The notes: generated by a model not told the origin, from the sequence alone. A DNA stretch of 64,000 nt from Aselliscus stoliczkanus (GCA_033961575.1 CM066728.1:96300852-96364851); one strand, 5' to 3'. Shown: positions 25,154 to 38,020, counted from the stretch's first letter. Made by a program: numbers and translations.

Positions 25154-26149
25154 CCTTTACTGACACTCCCTTGGGTCAACAGTTCTAGAATTCCCCCTTA
25201 CATTTATCACAAATCCTCTGTCCATTTTTTTCTCAGGGAAAACTACTAATCAATGCCCCCCTCCACTTCAGTACCTTCTCTGGTGTTCCAGCATATTCCT
25301 GACATGACATATTTTCAACTATGCCTTCGTGCCTACCTCTCGCCAAATCAGAAATATTAAAGCAATCATTTTCACACATGTATATATATATTTTTTCTTT
25401 TCTTAAAGCCAAGACTTAATTTTCCATTTTTGATTCCTGAAAGCCTTTCTTTCTATTTTTCTTTCCCTAAGGAACTTTTATTCATTCTTTATAACCTATC
25501 TCAGGTTAAGTAACCTCTCTTCACTGGAATGGGAATATTCCTTGAGGGTCCATTGGCTCTTTTGGTCTTAAAATATATAGTAACTGACTCACAGTAGACT
25601 CATGATGCAGTGTTATTTAAAAGTTAATTGCAATTATATTTAATCTAAAAGTTACAAGAAAATATACTTGTATAAAATAGTAAAGTATGGAATTCTCTCT
25701 TTATACAATAAATATATTTCTAAATATGTTATGCTATAACTACTTTTCAAGTATCATGCTGGCAGCTCATCAAAATGATACCATGAATATATTTATTCAA
25801 TTACTATTTTGCATGTCCTGTGAACACTTAATACATTTACCAACCATCTATGTATAGATTCAAAATTATTTCCCTATAATAAGATAATATTTGCCATTTC
25901 TCTCTCTTTTCTAAGACTATGTGGTGGGGTTCACAAGAGGCTAAATAGCATCAATATCCCAACAGGTTAAACATGGAATCAGATACGTAAATACCTATCT
26001 ACCTACATACATCAAAAACATATAAACATATATATTTAAATTCCCTGACTTATAATTTGTAATAGAGTAAATATTGACATATATAACCCATCTAAATGAA
26101 ACCCTCAGGGGTGCTCAATAATATTTAAGAAATCAAAAGAGTCCTGAGA
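25154..26149. other. Mostly unique DNA
   Basis: The C-rich 25160-25360 part may be an old L2 piece, but this is not certain. The remainder is unassigned. Confidence 0.35.
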
Positions 26150-26286
26150 CTATAGAGTCTATTTTATTTTATGTTGTTTATTTTTTAACACACAATGTGA
26201 TAATATAGATGATGTATTATAGAATTGTACACTTGAAACTTATGTAATTTCACTAACCATTGTCTTACAAATAAATTTAATTAAAA
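26150..26286 (+). mobile_element. Old L1 3' end
   Basis: The phrases AGAATTGTACACTTGAAACT, CTAACCATTGTCTTACAAAT and AAATTTAATTAAAAA are typical of an L1 3' terminus with its A-rich tail. Borders are approximate. Confidence 0.6.
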
Positions 26287-27211
26287 ATACACCTCTTGCC
26301 AAACACTGTTTATATAATATAATTTAAAAAAAAGGAGAAAGACAAGATTTTAAAAACTGCCAACACATGTCAGCGCATATATGTTATACTGGTGGATCTA
26401 AGCTGCATACAAAAATCATCCAGGGAGCTTTTAAAAAACACTATTATGTAGGCTGCATCCACAGAACTTGTGCTAGTCTTTGATAATATATATATGTTCA
26501 ATTATATTTTACTTGTTTTATAAGCTAGATGTGCCTAATGGTGCTCCTATTATCATAAGCAGATACACCTTAAGTATTCCATTTATTCACAACCATGCAG
26601 AAAACATTTGTAGAAACCTTTGAAAATATAAAATATAGGGTCAGAAAATTTGTAGGAAAAACGAATTATTGAAAGAACACATCATTTAAATCATGATGAT
26701 GAGCAGGGAAAAAAGAAAAGTGACTAGAAAGGTGCATAAAATAGAGAATCAATGCTGCACTTGGAACTGAGACAACTGAAACCACTGATGACAACAGTTT
26801 CCATGGGCTGATAGACTGAACACAGTTGAACAAGCCTGAGGATTTCCCCTTGGTGATCTCTGAGATGTTTCTGAAACAGAAAAACCCTGAGGTTGCATCG
26901 TCCACATTGCAAGCAGAAAATTCATGCCACTTGAAAAGAAAATGAACTTCAGCTTTAAAAAAGAGTTCAGTTTTGTAAGAGGAGTTAGAAAACTAAGAAG
27001 TAGAAGAAATAGTACAACAAGCATACACTTGGAATTATATGTCTATTATTAATTTATCATGTTATTAGTAGGTACATATTAATGGCCTCTTTAGTGAATT
27101 GGACTTACAGAATTACAAAACCAATAAGGAGAGTTCCTGTTGACATGTCATGGAGCTTCGCTTTAACATTTTACATAACCACAAAACACTGATCAAAATT
27201 AAGGGATCCAC
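26287..27211. other. Unique AT-rich DNA
   Basis: Open stretches on the minus strand at 26666-27024 overlap in three frames and show no domain, so they are not called as genes. Confidence 0.4.
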
Positions 27212-27229
27212 CATATTTCAATACTATTA

Positions 27230-27336
27230 TTTTTTTTTTTCTTGAGGGCAGTGTCACTGGCCCTCATATGTGGGACCCGAACCGGGGCCGCTGGCTTCCC
27301 AAACCCGCGCCTAACCACTGCGCCACTCGGCCGGCC
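27230..27336 (-). mobile_element. Short tRNA-derived SINE
   Basis: A full short copy on the minus strand, with a perfect 18-bp duplication, CATATTTCAATACTATTA, at 27212-27229 and 27337-27354. The intact duplication points to a young insertion. Confidence 0.95.
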
Positions 27337-27404
27337 CATATTTCAATACTATTAACTATAGTACAGAACTTATTTGGATTCATCACATTTTATATTAATG
27401 TCCT

Positions 27405-28080
27405 TTAGGGGGGGCAAGATGGTGGCTGTGAGGAGGGCTCCCTGAATTCTCCCCTGGAAATATCCACAATTTGAACTTCTGTAATGCTTCAAAGGGACGT
27501 CTCCTCATCACACAGAGCAGCTAAGAGTCTCACACAACGATTGCTGGGAGGTGGGCAGGCCGGCGCGTAGGGGAAGAAGGCGGGGAGACGCGGGAGGGGC
27601 AGCCCGCACCCGCGGCTGCAGAGGCACCGAGCTTCAGAGAGCAGGTCGGTGAGAGTTCCCCGGCTCGCTCTCTGCCCCGCGGCCCGCCTGGAGCACAGCC
27701 AGAGCGCGACGGTCCACAGTCTGAGGCAGAAGCCTCAGGCCGGGTGAGACAGGGAGGAGAGGGGGAGACGAGCGTGCAGAGGTGCGAGCTGCACCCGCGG
27801 CTCCCGGGTCCCAGGAAGCAGGGTGCAGAGCCCCGCAGCGGCAGGGCAGGATCAGTCCCTGCACCTCCCGGTTCAGTCTCTGTGCCCACCGGTCCCACGG
27901 AGCACAGGCTCTGAGGCAGAAGCCTGAAACCCGGTGAGCAGGGGAAGAAAGAATTCTCACAGGGGGGAGACGCAGTGCCCACGGGGCGGAGACACAGGTC
28001 CCAAGAGACTGAGCGGGGATCTCAGCCCCGTGGCAGGGTGCGCGCAGCCCCCTAAACCCCGGCAGCCCCTTTGCGAGAGC
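27405..28080 (+). promoter_or_regulatory. CpG-rich 5' UTR / internal promoter of L1-B
   Basis: The first 700 bp are far more GC- and CpG-rich than the rest of the window and begin at the L1 5' end. L1 elements carry an internal RNA polymerase II promoter in this part of their 5' UTR, so this is the likely promoter of the copy. L1-A lacks this portion. Confidence 0.65.
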
Positions 28081-28192
28081 AGGAGGAACTCCGCTGGAGC
28101 GTATGAGGCAAAGGCCTTAGCTCAAAACAGGGTTGGAACTGTGTCCTTTTTTTGTTGGTTTCTTTTTCTCCTATCTTGAACAGAAAGCAAAA

Positions 28193-28193
<1 letters not shown>

Positions 28194-28226
<33 letters not shown>
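28194..28226 (+). repeat. (TAA)n microsatellite in the L1-B 5' UTR
   Basis: Eleven TAA/AAT units occur without interruption after AAAA in the 5' UTR. Confidence 0.95.
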
Positions 28227-28228
<2 letters not shown>

Positions 28229-28938
28229 CCACCCACTCCCACAAACTTTGTCCCCCGCCAAACCAGAGTCTTAAACTGATCCCTGAATAGAGCAGTAGGG
28301 GCAGAGTACAGAGGTATTCCTACCCGCAGGGGGTAGAGAATTTCCACCCCAGAAGAGGCTGCAGAGTGAGACTACCTACCCCGCCCCCACCTTTCCTGCA
28401 AGGCGTGGGAGGCAGGGCAGGTTCAGCTGCTGAGGCACTAATTAATAGATTCTTAGCAGCTGGCTTTTGGCAGGGAGGAGCTCTTTCATTCTCCACGGCT
28501 GTCAACGGAAAGGGTGCCCAAAGACACTCATTGAGCCTTTGGGGGTGCAGCCTACCTTGGGACAGGTGAAAGCAAAATGGCAGTGACTTTGTAAAAACTA
28601 CCAATCACACGTCATGACCACACTCAAGTACAGCAAACCTGCAGTGCCAGGATCACGCTAGGCATCAGGTGGCCTACTCTGTTCCCACAAGACGCACAGG
28701 AATTTTTATACAGCAGAGGACAAACTAAAGAGAGCTTGGTGGACTTTAGCCAAGACTGGCACAGGTTTTGTTTTGTTTTGTTTTGTTTTCCCTTTGTTGG
28801 TTGCTTATCTTGGTTGTTTTGGGTTTTGATTTCTATTTCATTTTTATCATTTTCTATTTTTTAATATAGGCATATATATAGGTGTATATAGGTGAATATA
28901 TGTCCATATATATGGGTGTGTAGACAAATATATATATA

Positions 28939-28970
<32 letters not shown>

Positions 28971-29859
28971 AAATTTTTTTCTTTTTGTTTTTCTTTCTTT
29001 TCTTCCCCATCCTCACTTTCTCCCTTCTTTTATTCATTCTTCTCACTGCTATACCTTTCCTCCTTTCCTTTTTAATGCAAATTTTATTTTTTTAATTTTT
29101 TTTTTACTTCATTTTATTTAATTTTTTTAATTTTAAATTTTATTTTTTATTTTTTGGTATAGCTACTCAGTTTCTCGTGTTTATTCTATTTTTTATTTTA
29201 TGGTATTATATTTTATTTTGTTTCCTCTTCTGTTATTTTTGTGTGTGTGGTTATTGTTTTGTTTCTGTTTGTTTTCTTCTTTTGTTTGATATTACTGTTC
29301 AAGTTGACAGTAGATTGATGGTTGTTTTCTTTTACATGTGAGACATTTGATTTCCTTTGGTGGTTGCAGAAGTTGTTCTTGTTGATCTGTTTAGCTCTAA
29401 AATCACTCTGCAGCACTGGGTCCAAACAAACAGACACAGGAATCATCATACCCGGAGGCCAACTTTACATAAAACCAGAGCATTTCTGGGTTTGACATAT
29501 CAGAATCACACCCAAAAGGAAGTTACTACAGGTACTAGGGCCCATAGGGTCCAAGTTTCATCAGAGGGGTCAACCCTCTCACAGCAGCTCATAAACTGCA
29601 GACACTGCTGATCCTCACAGCTAATCAGTCTGGGAGTCAATCCCACCTACTGACAAGCCAAAAGTAATCGAAACTAAAACTTCAACAGGTGAGGACGCAC
29701 AACACTAGGAACACCTCAGATAAATACACGCACAGGAGAATAGGGAGACTGAGTAATTAAAATATAAAGGACACGCACCATATACGTTTACCCCGAAAAC
29801 ATTGAGAAACCTGGGGGATCTATCTGTTACATTGAAGCAAACACAAAGAGTAAGCCAGA

Positions 29860-30561
29860 ATGGAGAGACAAAGAAACACAACCCAAATAAAAGAACAAAA
29901 GAAACTTCCTGAATCAGTGGAACTAGAGGAAATATAGGAAAACAACCTATCGGAGATAGAGTTCAGAACACTGATTATTAAAATGTTCAAGGAAATTAAT
30001 GAAAACATAAAGAAGAATATAGAGAAATCATGAAAGCAACCAGCTAGAACTTAAGCACACAATTACTGAATTAAATAACAAACTTGATGGAATGACCAGC
30101 AGATTGGATGAAGCAGAAAATCGAATCAGTGACTTAGAAGACAAGATAGCAGAGATCAACCAAGCAGAACAACAAAAAGAAAAAGAATGAAAAACATTGA
30201 AAATAGTTTAAGAAAACTGGGGGACAACATCAAACACAATAACCTACGGGTCATTGGAATAACAGAAGGAGAAGAGAGGGAGCAAGGGAATGAGAACGTA
30301 GTTGAAGTAATAATGTCTGAAAACTTCCCTAACCTGGCAAAGGACATTGAAATACAAGCCCAGGAAGTGCAGAGAGTTCCAACCAGGATGATCCCAAACA
30401 GGCCCACACCAAGACACATTATAGTGAAAATGGCAAGGGTTAAGGACAAAGTCAGAATCCTTAAAGCAGCAAGGGAAAGGCAGCAAGTTACTTACAAGGG
30501 TACACCCATAAGATTATCAGCTGACTTTTCTACAGAAACTCTGCAGGCCAGAAGGGAGTGA
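29860..30561 (+). pseudogene. ORF1: L1-B ORF1, broken
   Basis: The start ATGGAGAGACAAAG aligns with the ORF1 start of L1-A (12063). A stop appears after about 26 codons, and indels follow in the coiled-coil part. The last 124 codons (30187-30561) are open and contain the RNA-recognition and C-terminal domains (MSENFPNLAKDIE; RPTPRHIIVKMARV; RLSADFSTETLQARRE). The downstream 30562-30787 is the inter-ORF spacer. Confidence 0.9.
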
Positions 30562-30787
30562 CGGGAGGTTTTCAAATTGATGAAAAATAACGGCCTACAA
30601 CTGAGATTGCTGTATCCAGCAAGGTTATCATTTAAAATTGAAGGCGAGATAATGAGCTTTCCAGAAAAGAATAAGTTAAGGGAATTCATTACCACCAAGC
30701 CAGCTTTGCAGGAAATGTTAAAAGTGCTTCTTTAAGTAGAAGAGAAAAACAACCTAACTAAGAAAGACTAGGAGCACAAATAACAAA

Positions 30788-33700
30788 ATGGCAATAAATA
30801 CACACCTATCAATAATCACATTAAATGTAAATGGATTAAATGCTCCAATAAAAAGACATAGGGTGGCTGAATGGATAAGAAAGCAAGACCCCAGCATATG
30901 CTGTATACAAGAGACTCACCTCAGATCAAAAGAAACATTCAGGCTGAAAGTAAAGGGATGGAGTAAGATAATTCATGCAAATGGAACTGAGAAAAAAGCT
31001 GGAGTAGCGATACTTATATCAGATAAAATGGACTTTAAATTGAAGAATATAACAAAGGACAAAGAAGGACACTTCATAATAATGAAGGGATCTATCCAAC
31101 AAGTGGACATAACCCTAGTAAACATCTGCACACCTAACTTAGGAGCTCCTAAATATATAAAACAGATATTGTGAGACATAAAGACAGAGATCAACAGTAA
31201 CACTATCATAGTCGGGGACTTCAACACCCTGCTGTCACCAATGGGCAGATCCTCCAGAAAGAAAATCACTGTGGAAACAGCGTACTTAAATGACACATTA
31301 GACCAGCTGGATTTAACAGACATTTTCAGAGCATTTCACCCCAAAGCTACAGAATATACATTCTCTTCAAGTGCACATGGAACATTTTCTCAGATAGACC
31401 ACGTGTTAGGCCACAAAACAAGTCTCAATAAATTTAAGAAGATTGAAATCATTTGAAGTGTATTCTCTGACCACAATGCTACGAAACTAGAAATCAATTA
31501 TAAGAAGAAATCCAGGAAGCTGACAAATAAATGGAGGCTAAATAACATGCTACTAAATCGTGAGTGGGTCACAAATGAGATCACGGAGGAAATCAAAAGA
31601 TACCTTGAGACAAACGAAAATGAAAACACCACGACCCAAAAATCTCTGGGATGCTGTGAAAGCAGTCCTAAGAGGGAATTTTATAGCAGTGCAGGCCTAC
31701 CTAAAGAAGGAAGAAAAATCTCAAATCAACAGGTTATCCTTACATCTCAGGGAACTGGAAAAAGAACAGCAAAAGAAGCCCAAGGAGAGTACAAGAAAGG
31801 AGATAATAATGACCAGAACGGAAATAAACAATATAGAGAATAGAAAAACAATACAAAAGATCAATGAAACCAAGAGCTGATTTTTTTGAGATGATAAACA
31901 ATATTGACAAACCTTTAGCCAGGGTCATCAAAAAAATAAATAAATAAAGTAAAAGCGAGAGAGGACTCAAAATAGTAAATCAGAAACGAAACAAGTGAAA
32001 TGACTACAGACATCACAGAAATACAAAAAATTCTAAGAAATTACTATATGCCAAGAACTTTGACAGTCTGGAAGAAATGGATAATTTTCTAGAAGCATAC
32101 AGCCTTCCAAAACTAAGAAGAAACAGAAAATCTAAATAGCCTCATTACTACCAAGGAAATTGAATCAGTAATTGACAAGTTCCCCAAAAAACAAAAGCCC
32201 TGGACCAGATGGATTCACAAGTGAATTTTATCAAACATTCAAAAAAGAACTATCACCTATTCTTCTCAAACTATTCAAAAAAATCCAGAAGGAGGGAAGG
32301 CTTCCAAACTCTTTTTATGAAGCCACTATCACACTGATTCCAAAATCAGATAAATACAGCACAAAAAAGGAAAACTACAGGCCAATCTCCCTGATGAATA
32401 TAGATGCAAAAATTCTCAATAAAATATTAGCAAACAGGATTCAGCAATATATTAAGAAGATCATACATTATGATCAGGTGGGTTTCATCCCTAGTACACA
32501 AGGCTGGTTCAACATCCGTAAATCAAATTAATGTGATACACCACATCAACAAAATGAAGAATAAAAATCACATTGTCATATCAATAGATGTAGAAAAAGC
32601 ATTTGACAAAATCCAACAGCCATTTATGTTAAAAACCCTTAGCAAAATGGGTATTCAGGGATCATATCTTAATATAATAAAAGCCATATATGATAAACAT
32701 ACAGCTAACATACTCAATGAGGAAAAGCTAAAACCATTCCCCTTAAGATCAGGAACAAGACAAGGCTGTCCACTTTCTCCTCTTTTATTCAACATATTTC
32801 TGGAAGTTCTAGCCACTGCAATCCGACAATAAAACGAAATAAAAGGCATGCAAATTGGCAAGGAAGAAGTAAAATTGTCATTATATGCAGATGGCATGAT
32901 ACTGTATATAGAGAACCCCGAAGACTCCATCAAAAAACTATTGGAACTGATAGACGAATTCAGTAAAGTAGCAGGATATAAAATCAATGTTCAGAAATTG
33001 GTGACATTTGCATATATCAATAATAAACTAACGGAAGGAGAAATTATGAAAATTATCCCATTTACAATTGCTTCAAGAACTATAAAATACCTAGGAATAA
33101 ATTTAACCAAAAAAGTAAAAGATCTGTACTCAGAAATTATAAGTCACTGAAGAAAGAAATCAAAGAAGACACAAATAAATGGAAACACCTACCATGCTCA
33201 TGGATAGGAAGACTTAATATAGTTAAAATGTCCATACGGACTAAAGCAATATATAGATTCAATGCAATTCCCATCAAACTACCAAGGGCATTTTTCACAG
33301 AAATAGAAAATATAATCCTAAAATTAATATGGAACCATAAAAGACCCCGAATAGCCTTGGCAATCCTGAGAAATAAGAACAAAGTCGGGGGATCATGCTA
33401 CCAGACATCAACACATACTACAAGGCTACAGTAATCAAAACAGTATGGTACTGTGTGGTGGTTATGCGCTGGCTTGGGAAGCCAGCGGCCCCGGTTCCGT
33501 CCCACATATGAGGGCCAGTGACACTGCCCTCAAAAACAACAACAACAACAACAACAACAACAAAAACAGTATGGTACTGGCATAAAAACAAGCACATAGA
33601 CCAGTGGAACAGAACAGAGACTGCAGAAATAAATCCATGTATATATGGACAGTTAATCTATGAGAGGGGAAGCAAGAATTTACATTGAAATAAAGATAGT

Positions 33701-34737
33701 CTATTCAATAAATGGTGCTAGGAAAATTGGACTGACACATGCAAAAAAAGTGAAACTAGACCACCTCCTTACGCCATATACAAGAACAAATTCAAAATGG
33801 ATTAAAAACTTAAATGTAAGACCTGAAACAATAAAACTCCTAAAAGAAAATATAGGGAGTACATTTGCAGACATTACCTGGAGCAATTATTTACTGATAC
33901 ATCCCTGCGGGCAAGGGAAGTAAAAGAAATAATGAACATATGGGATTATATCAGACTTAAAAGTTTTTTCACAACAAAGGAAACCATCAATAAAACCAAA
34001 AGGAAGCCTACTGATTGGGAGAATATATTCGCCAATGATATATCTGAAAAGGGGTTAATATCCAAAATTTATAAAACACTCATGAAACTCAAGACCAAAA
34101 AATCAAACAACCCAGTTAAAAAATGGGCAGAAGATATGAAGAGACATTTCTCTAAAGAGGACATACAGAAGGCCAAAGCCATATGAAAAAAAGTTCAACC
34201 TCACTGGTCATTAGGGAAATGCAAATAAAAACCACCATGAGATACCACCTCACTCCAGTCAGAATAGCTATCATCAATAAATCAACAAACAACAAATGCT
34301 GGTGGGGCTGTGGGGAAAAGGGGACCCTGCTGCACTGTTGGTGGGATTGCAGATTGGTGCAGCCACTATGAAAGTCAGTATGGAGATATCTCAAAAAACT
34401 GAAAACGGAACTTCCTTTTGACCCAGCAATTCCACTCCGAGGGATTTATCCTGAAAAACCCAAGACACTAATTCAAAAAAATATATGCACTCCTATGTTC
34501 ATTGCAGCACTATTTACAATAGCCAAGACTTGGAGACAAGTGAAATGCCCATCGGTAGATGACTGGATTAAGAAACTGTGGTACATTTATACAATGGAGT
34601 ATTACTCCGCTATAAAGAAGAATGAAATCATACCATTTGCAATGCTATGGATGGACCTAGAGACTATTATGTTAAGTGAAATAAGTCAGTCAGAGAAAGA
34701 CAAATACCATATGATCTCACTCATATGTGGAATCTGA
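30788..34737 (+). pseudogene. ORF2: L1-B ORF2, disabled, with a catalytic change
   Basis: ORF2 opens at ATGGCAATAAATACACACC (30788). The endonuclease part runs to 31174 and includes NVNGLNAP and CCIQETHL. Later blocks are 31241-31456, 31560-31880, the reverse-transcriptase palm at 32172-32832 and 32848-33150, and C-terminal pieces ending at the TGA of 34735-34737. The palm motif that is YADD in L1-A reads YADG here (32884-32895), losing one metal-binding aspartate. Several stops, frameshifts and a SINE (33453-33562) also break the frame. Confidence 0.92.
33453..33562 (+). mobile_element. Short tRNA-derived SINE inside L1-B ORF2
   Basis: It is slightly truncated at the head (starts GTGTGGTGGTTATGCGCTGG) and ends in an (AAC)n tail. 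A perfect 16-bp duplication, AAAACAGTATGGTACT, lies at 33437-33452 and 33563-33578. It is therefore younger than L1-B. Confidence 0.95.
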
Positions 34738-35256
34738 AAAACTGAATGAATGAGCAAAGTACACAGAAACAGTCTCATAGATATAGAGGGAAAACGGTTG
34801 CTCATTGGGAGAGGGGTGGGGATGAGGAATAAGGTGAAGGGATTAGACAGCAAAAATAGGCAACTACAATATTGCCAAAGGGATATGAAAGACAGTTCGG
34901 GGAATATAATTAATAATGTTGTAAATATTTTGTGGAGTGTCAGATGGTCACATGTCTTGTTGGGGAGACCATTTCATGGATGGAGTAGAGGCTTGATCAC
35001 TGCACTGTATACCTGAAGCTGAGGTTGTACAATATTGTATACCAACTGTAATTCAATATGTATAGATAGTGACGGGATGTGGATTATACTGTGGAGGGGA
35101 GTCAGAAGAAGTGTAATAGATATATATGATATGGGGGGAGGAATGGGGTGGCGAATTGGGGGAGGGGGTTGTCACTTTGAGGGGTAAAATGTATTGCACT
35201 GTGTTGTACACCTGAAACTAAGTAAAAATAAATACATTTTTTTAAAAAAAGACACT

Positions 35257-35760
35257 TTATTAAGGTATGATTGGCATGTGAAAATCTGTACATATTTAAT
35301 GTATATAACTTGATGATTTTGGAGATAAGCATATGCCCACAAATCCATTACCTCCATCAACATTAAGGCCATAGAGATATGTATAGGTTTCAAATTATCC
35401 CCCCACCTGCTTAATTACTATTATTCATGTGCATGTGTGTGCATGTGTGTGTGTGTATGTGTTGTGTGTGTATGTGTGTGTGTATGACAAAAACACAAAA
35501 TAAGTTCTACTGTTTTAGCGAATTTTATGATACAGTATTGTTAGCACTAGGCACTGTGCTGTGTAGAACTTATTTACTTTACGTTACTGACACTTTTGAG
35601 GCTTTAACCATCAACTCCACATTCCTCCCAGCCCCCATCTCCTGGCAACCACCATTCCACCATCTACTTCTGAGTTTAACTGCTTTAGATACCTCATATA
35701 AGAGAAATCATACAGTATTTGTCCTTTTGTGACCTATTTCACTTAGTATAATGTTCTCTG
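35257..35760 (-). mobile_element. Old L1M 3' region
   Basis: On the minus strand it reads from the end of ORF2 (TATAATGTTCTCTG and CACTTAGTATAATG at the right edge correspond to the region before the ORF2 stop) to a 3' end beginning TTTATTAAGGTATGATTGGC. A (TG)n repeat sits inside at 35426-35486. It is strongly diverged. Confidence 0.65.
35426..35486 (+). repeat. (TG)n / (TGTA) microsatellite
   Basis: Alternating TG with TATG interruptions over about 60 bp. Confidence 0.9.
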
Positions 35761-35959
35761 CAAAAACTGAGGACAGCCACAAAGAAACGGTTCAGGAAGC
35801 AACTCTTGTGCTCACTGCCTTCAGTTGCTTTTATCAATCAATCTCATTAGTACTAGCACTCTTGTCCCTGTGTTGTGTGGGTTATTGTGTATCTTGCTCA
35901 GCAGAGAATTCAATCATTCCCTACCACTCCACTGCTAACAACCTAATTTAAATAGCCAT

Positions 35960-36119
35960 AGCTCCTTAATTGGTCTTTCTTCCAGCTTTGCCAGTAGAAT
36001 CTTTACAAAAGTAACTACTTCATGCAAATTCAGCTCAAAACTCTCCATACCTTACTAATTCAAGTGAATATCTAGGTCCTTGGAAATTCCTGCAGGGTCT
36101 CAGAGGCTCTGATCCCCTT
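35960..36119 (+). repeat. LINE-2 fragment, left part
   Basis: Landmarks of the L2 3' region can be followed, such as TCAGCTCAAAACTCTCCATA and GTGAATATCTAGGTCCTTGG. It is interrupted at 36119/36120 by a solo LTR and resumes at 36786. Confidence 0.6.
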
Positions 36120-36785
36120 TGTGGCCTCACAGCAGCCTCACCATTTGCCTCCCTGCATTCGCCCATAAGGGCAGGGCCTCACCGGGACAGGATATTCACT
36201 ATGTTTATGGCAAAACCCCATGGGACCCTAAGAGAGAGGGCGGGTCAGCTAATGATGGGCAAGACCCTAAAATATGCACATCAGGGCAGCCTAAGACGGG
36301 TGCTGTCCTTGGGTACCCTGGGAGGAATCAAGGAGGTGAAGCGTATGGGGCCTAAGGGCCTGTGAACTCTTATCTGCAGAGCTAGCAGCCTGCCAAAGAA
36401 GAGAGAAATCTTCCTAAGAAGATAACAGCAGTCCTCCTTGCATTCTTGCCTCTAAGTCTCATAGTGAACCATTATCTGTTCCCGTAGGAGGCAAGGTCGT
36501 ATTGAACTAAGGGTCTTTCGGCTGAGGGAGTCTGTGAGGCAGAGGGAGATTTGGCTAAATCTTGGGTGACGCATGTGATTTACAGACCTCGGAAAGAACA
36601 AAGCCCCTTCCCTGTTTGTACTCAATAAAAGCCGCAAGCTGACCAGATTCAGGGCTCCTGTCCATCAGACAGAGACCCCTGGCTCACATTGCTTTTAAAA
36701 CTGTCCCTGTCTCTTGCTCTTTCTTTTTCTGAGTCCCCGCTGGTCCTCTCGAGGAAGCTAGACCCAGCTGCGCAGAGACGCGACA
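36120..36785 (+). mobile_element. Solo LTR of an endogenous retrovirus, inserted in an L2
   Basis: The element is 666 bp, begins TGTGGCCTCACAG and ends GACGCGACA (TG...CA). A 5-bp duplication, CCCTT, lies at 36115-36119 and 36786-36790. A polyadenylation signal (ACTCAATAAAAGCC) sits about 160 bp before the end, followed by a C/T-rich U5. No internal retroviral sequence is present, so the provirus was reduced to one LTR by recombination. It is unlike the LTR of ERV-A; the ACTCAATAAAAG box suggests a class I (gamma-like) origin, which is inference. Confidence 0.8.
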
Positions 36786-36960
36786 CCCTTTATCCTCCAG
36801 CTTAAACCTCACTATCTCCTCATTCCTCCCTCCACTTGTCTCACTGGCAGGCCTCCTAGGGGTTCCTCAAACACACCAGGAAAACTCTCATGTTGGTGCA
36901 TTTACAGTTATTCCTTTTGCCGACAAATCTTTTCTCCCTCATAACTACAGCCAAGGAACA
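36786..36960 (+). repeat. LINE-2 fragment, right part
   Basis: It continues the L2 from 36119 after the LTR: CACTATCTCCTCATTCCTCC, GGCAGGCCTCCTAGGGGTTC and TCAAACACACCAGG are in the L2 order. Confidence 0.6.
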
Positions 36961-37799
36961 AATCATTCTAGTCTTTTGTCAAAAGAACCTGTACATTAAT
37001 GATTCTAGAAATATCTACAATCACATACTCACTCCCTATAAACTTACATGTGTATCCTGTTTTATTTTATGTCTTATAATCATCCCCATGCCTTACATTT
37101 ATCTTAGTTATTATCTGTATTGCTGAATAGAATACATGTTACAAAAGGAATTAATTTTTGTTTGATTGTTTAGTTTCTTATTTTACCTGTGGTTCTTAAA
37201 ACAATAAGTCAGAAATATATTTAATTAGATTAATTAAAAATGCAATTATGATTATACTTGGTGAACTAGAATTATATTCTAAAACACGAAATTAGCTCTT
37301 GTATTTGGAATAACAAAAGAAATTTTGAATACCACTATATTTATTTTGAAGTTTATCTTACAGTGTATTTATACCCCAGAAAATAAGGGTATGCTTCTCT
37401 ATGCCTTCAATTCCAACACTATTTACATAAAACCCAAATAAATCTGTATATTTTTTGTTGCCTCCAAAGAAGCAACCGTTTTCTCTAATAAATCCAGGTG
37501 TTAAGTTTAAGTGACATTCATTATCCCATTGCTCATGGGATAACCTTCAAACTGTTATCACCAGACACTTTTTTTAAGTCGCAAGGATTTAAAAATGTTT
37601 GTTACAGGCTAAAAGCATATTTGTTGTACTTGCTAAACCTTAAAATATATAAATTCTATTTTATTAGAAACTTTAAACATGTATTCATTATATATTTATT
37701 TTTAACCACTTTGTAGAAAAAAATGCTTAGATAATAAATAAACATAGGCTTAGCTGAAATGCCAAACGGTAAATGGAAACATTTCTGCAGTGTTTCTTC
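36961..37799. other. Unique AT-rich DNA
   Basis: No repeat family or gene is recognised. Confidence 0.45.
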
Positions 37800-38020
37800 T
37801 CTAGTAGAGGGTTTGGCAAACTATCGCCCATGGACCAAATTCAGTCCGCCACCTGTTTTTGTTAATAATGTTTTACTGGCACCAAGCCAGATCCTTCAGC
37901 TTGTGTACTATCTATGGCTGCTTTTGAGTTAAAATAGTAGACTTGAGTGATTACAACTGAGATCTGTAGGCTGCAAAGCCAAAAACATTTGCTGTGCAAC
38001 CCTTTACTGGGGTCTTTGTG
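37800..38020 (+). mobile_element. hAT-Charlie-type DNA transposon relic
   Basis: The stretch carries GGTTTGGCAAACTATCGCCC, CCTGTTTTTGTTAATAATG, CTATCTATGGCTGCTTTTGA and a final GCAACCCTTTACTGG, in the order of a common non-autonomous mammalian hAT-Charlie family. The exact family name is not asserted. Confidence 0.6.

Larger units (their letters stand above)
27405..35256 (+). mobile_element. LINE-1 copy B, full length
   Basis: At 7.85 kb this has every L1 part: a long CpG-rich 5' UTR (27405-29859) opening with GGGGCAAGATGGTGGC, ORF1 (29860-30561), ORF2 (30788-34737) and a 3' UTR (34738-35256) ending in an A-run. A SINE sits in ORF2. ORF1 and ORF2 are broken by several stops and frameshifts, so the copy cannot move by itself. 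No target duplication could be found: the 3' tail abuts an old minus-strand L1M at 35257, and the left flank near 27390 has no matching sequence. Confidence 0.93.

Noticed and set aside
27530..27982. A 150-codon open frame on the minus strand.
   Set aside because: It lies in the GC-rich L1-B 5' UTR, where open frames arise by composition; no known domain is seen.
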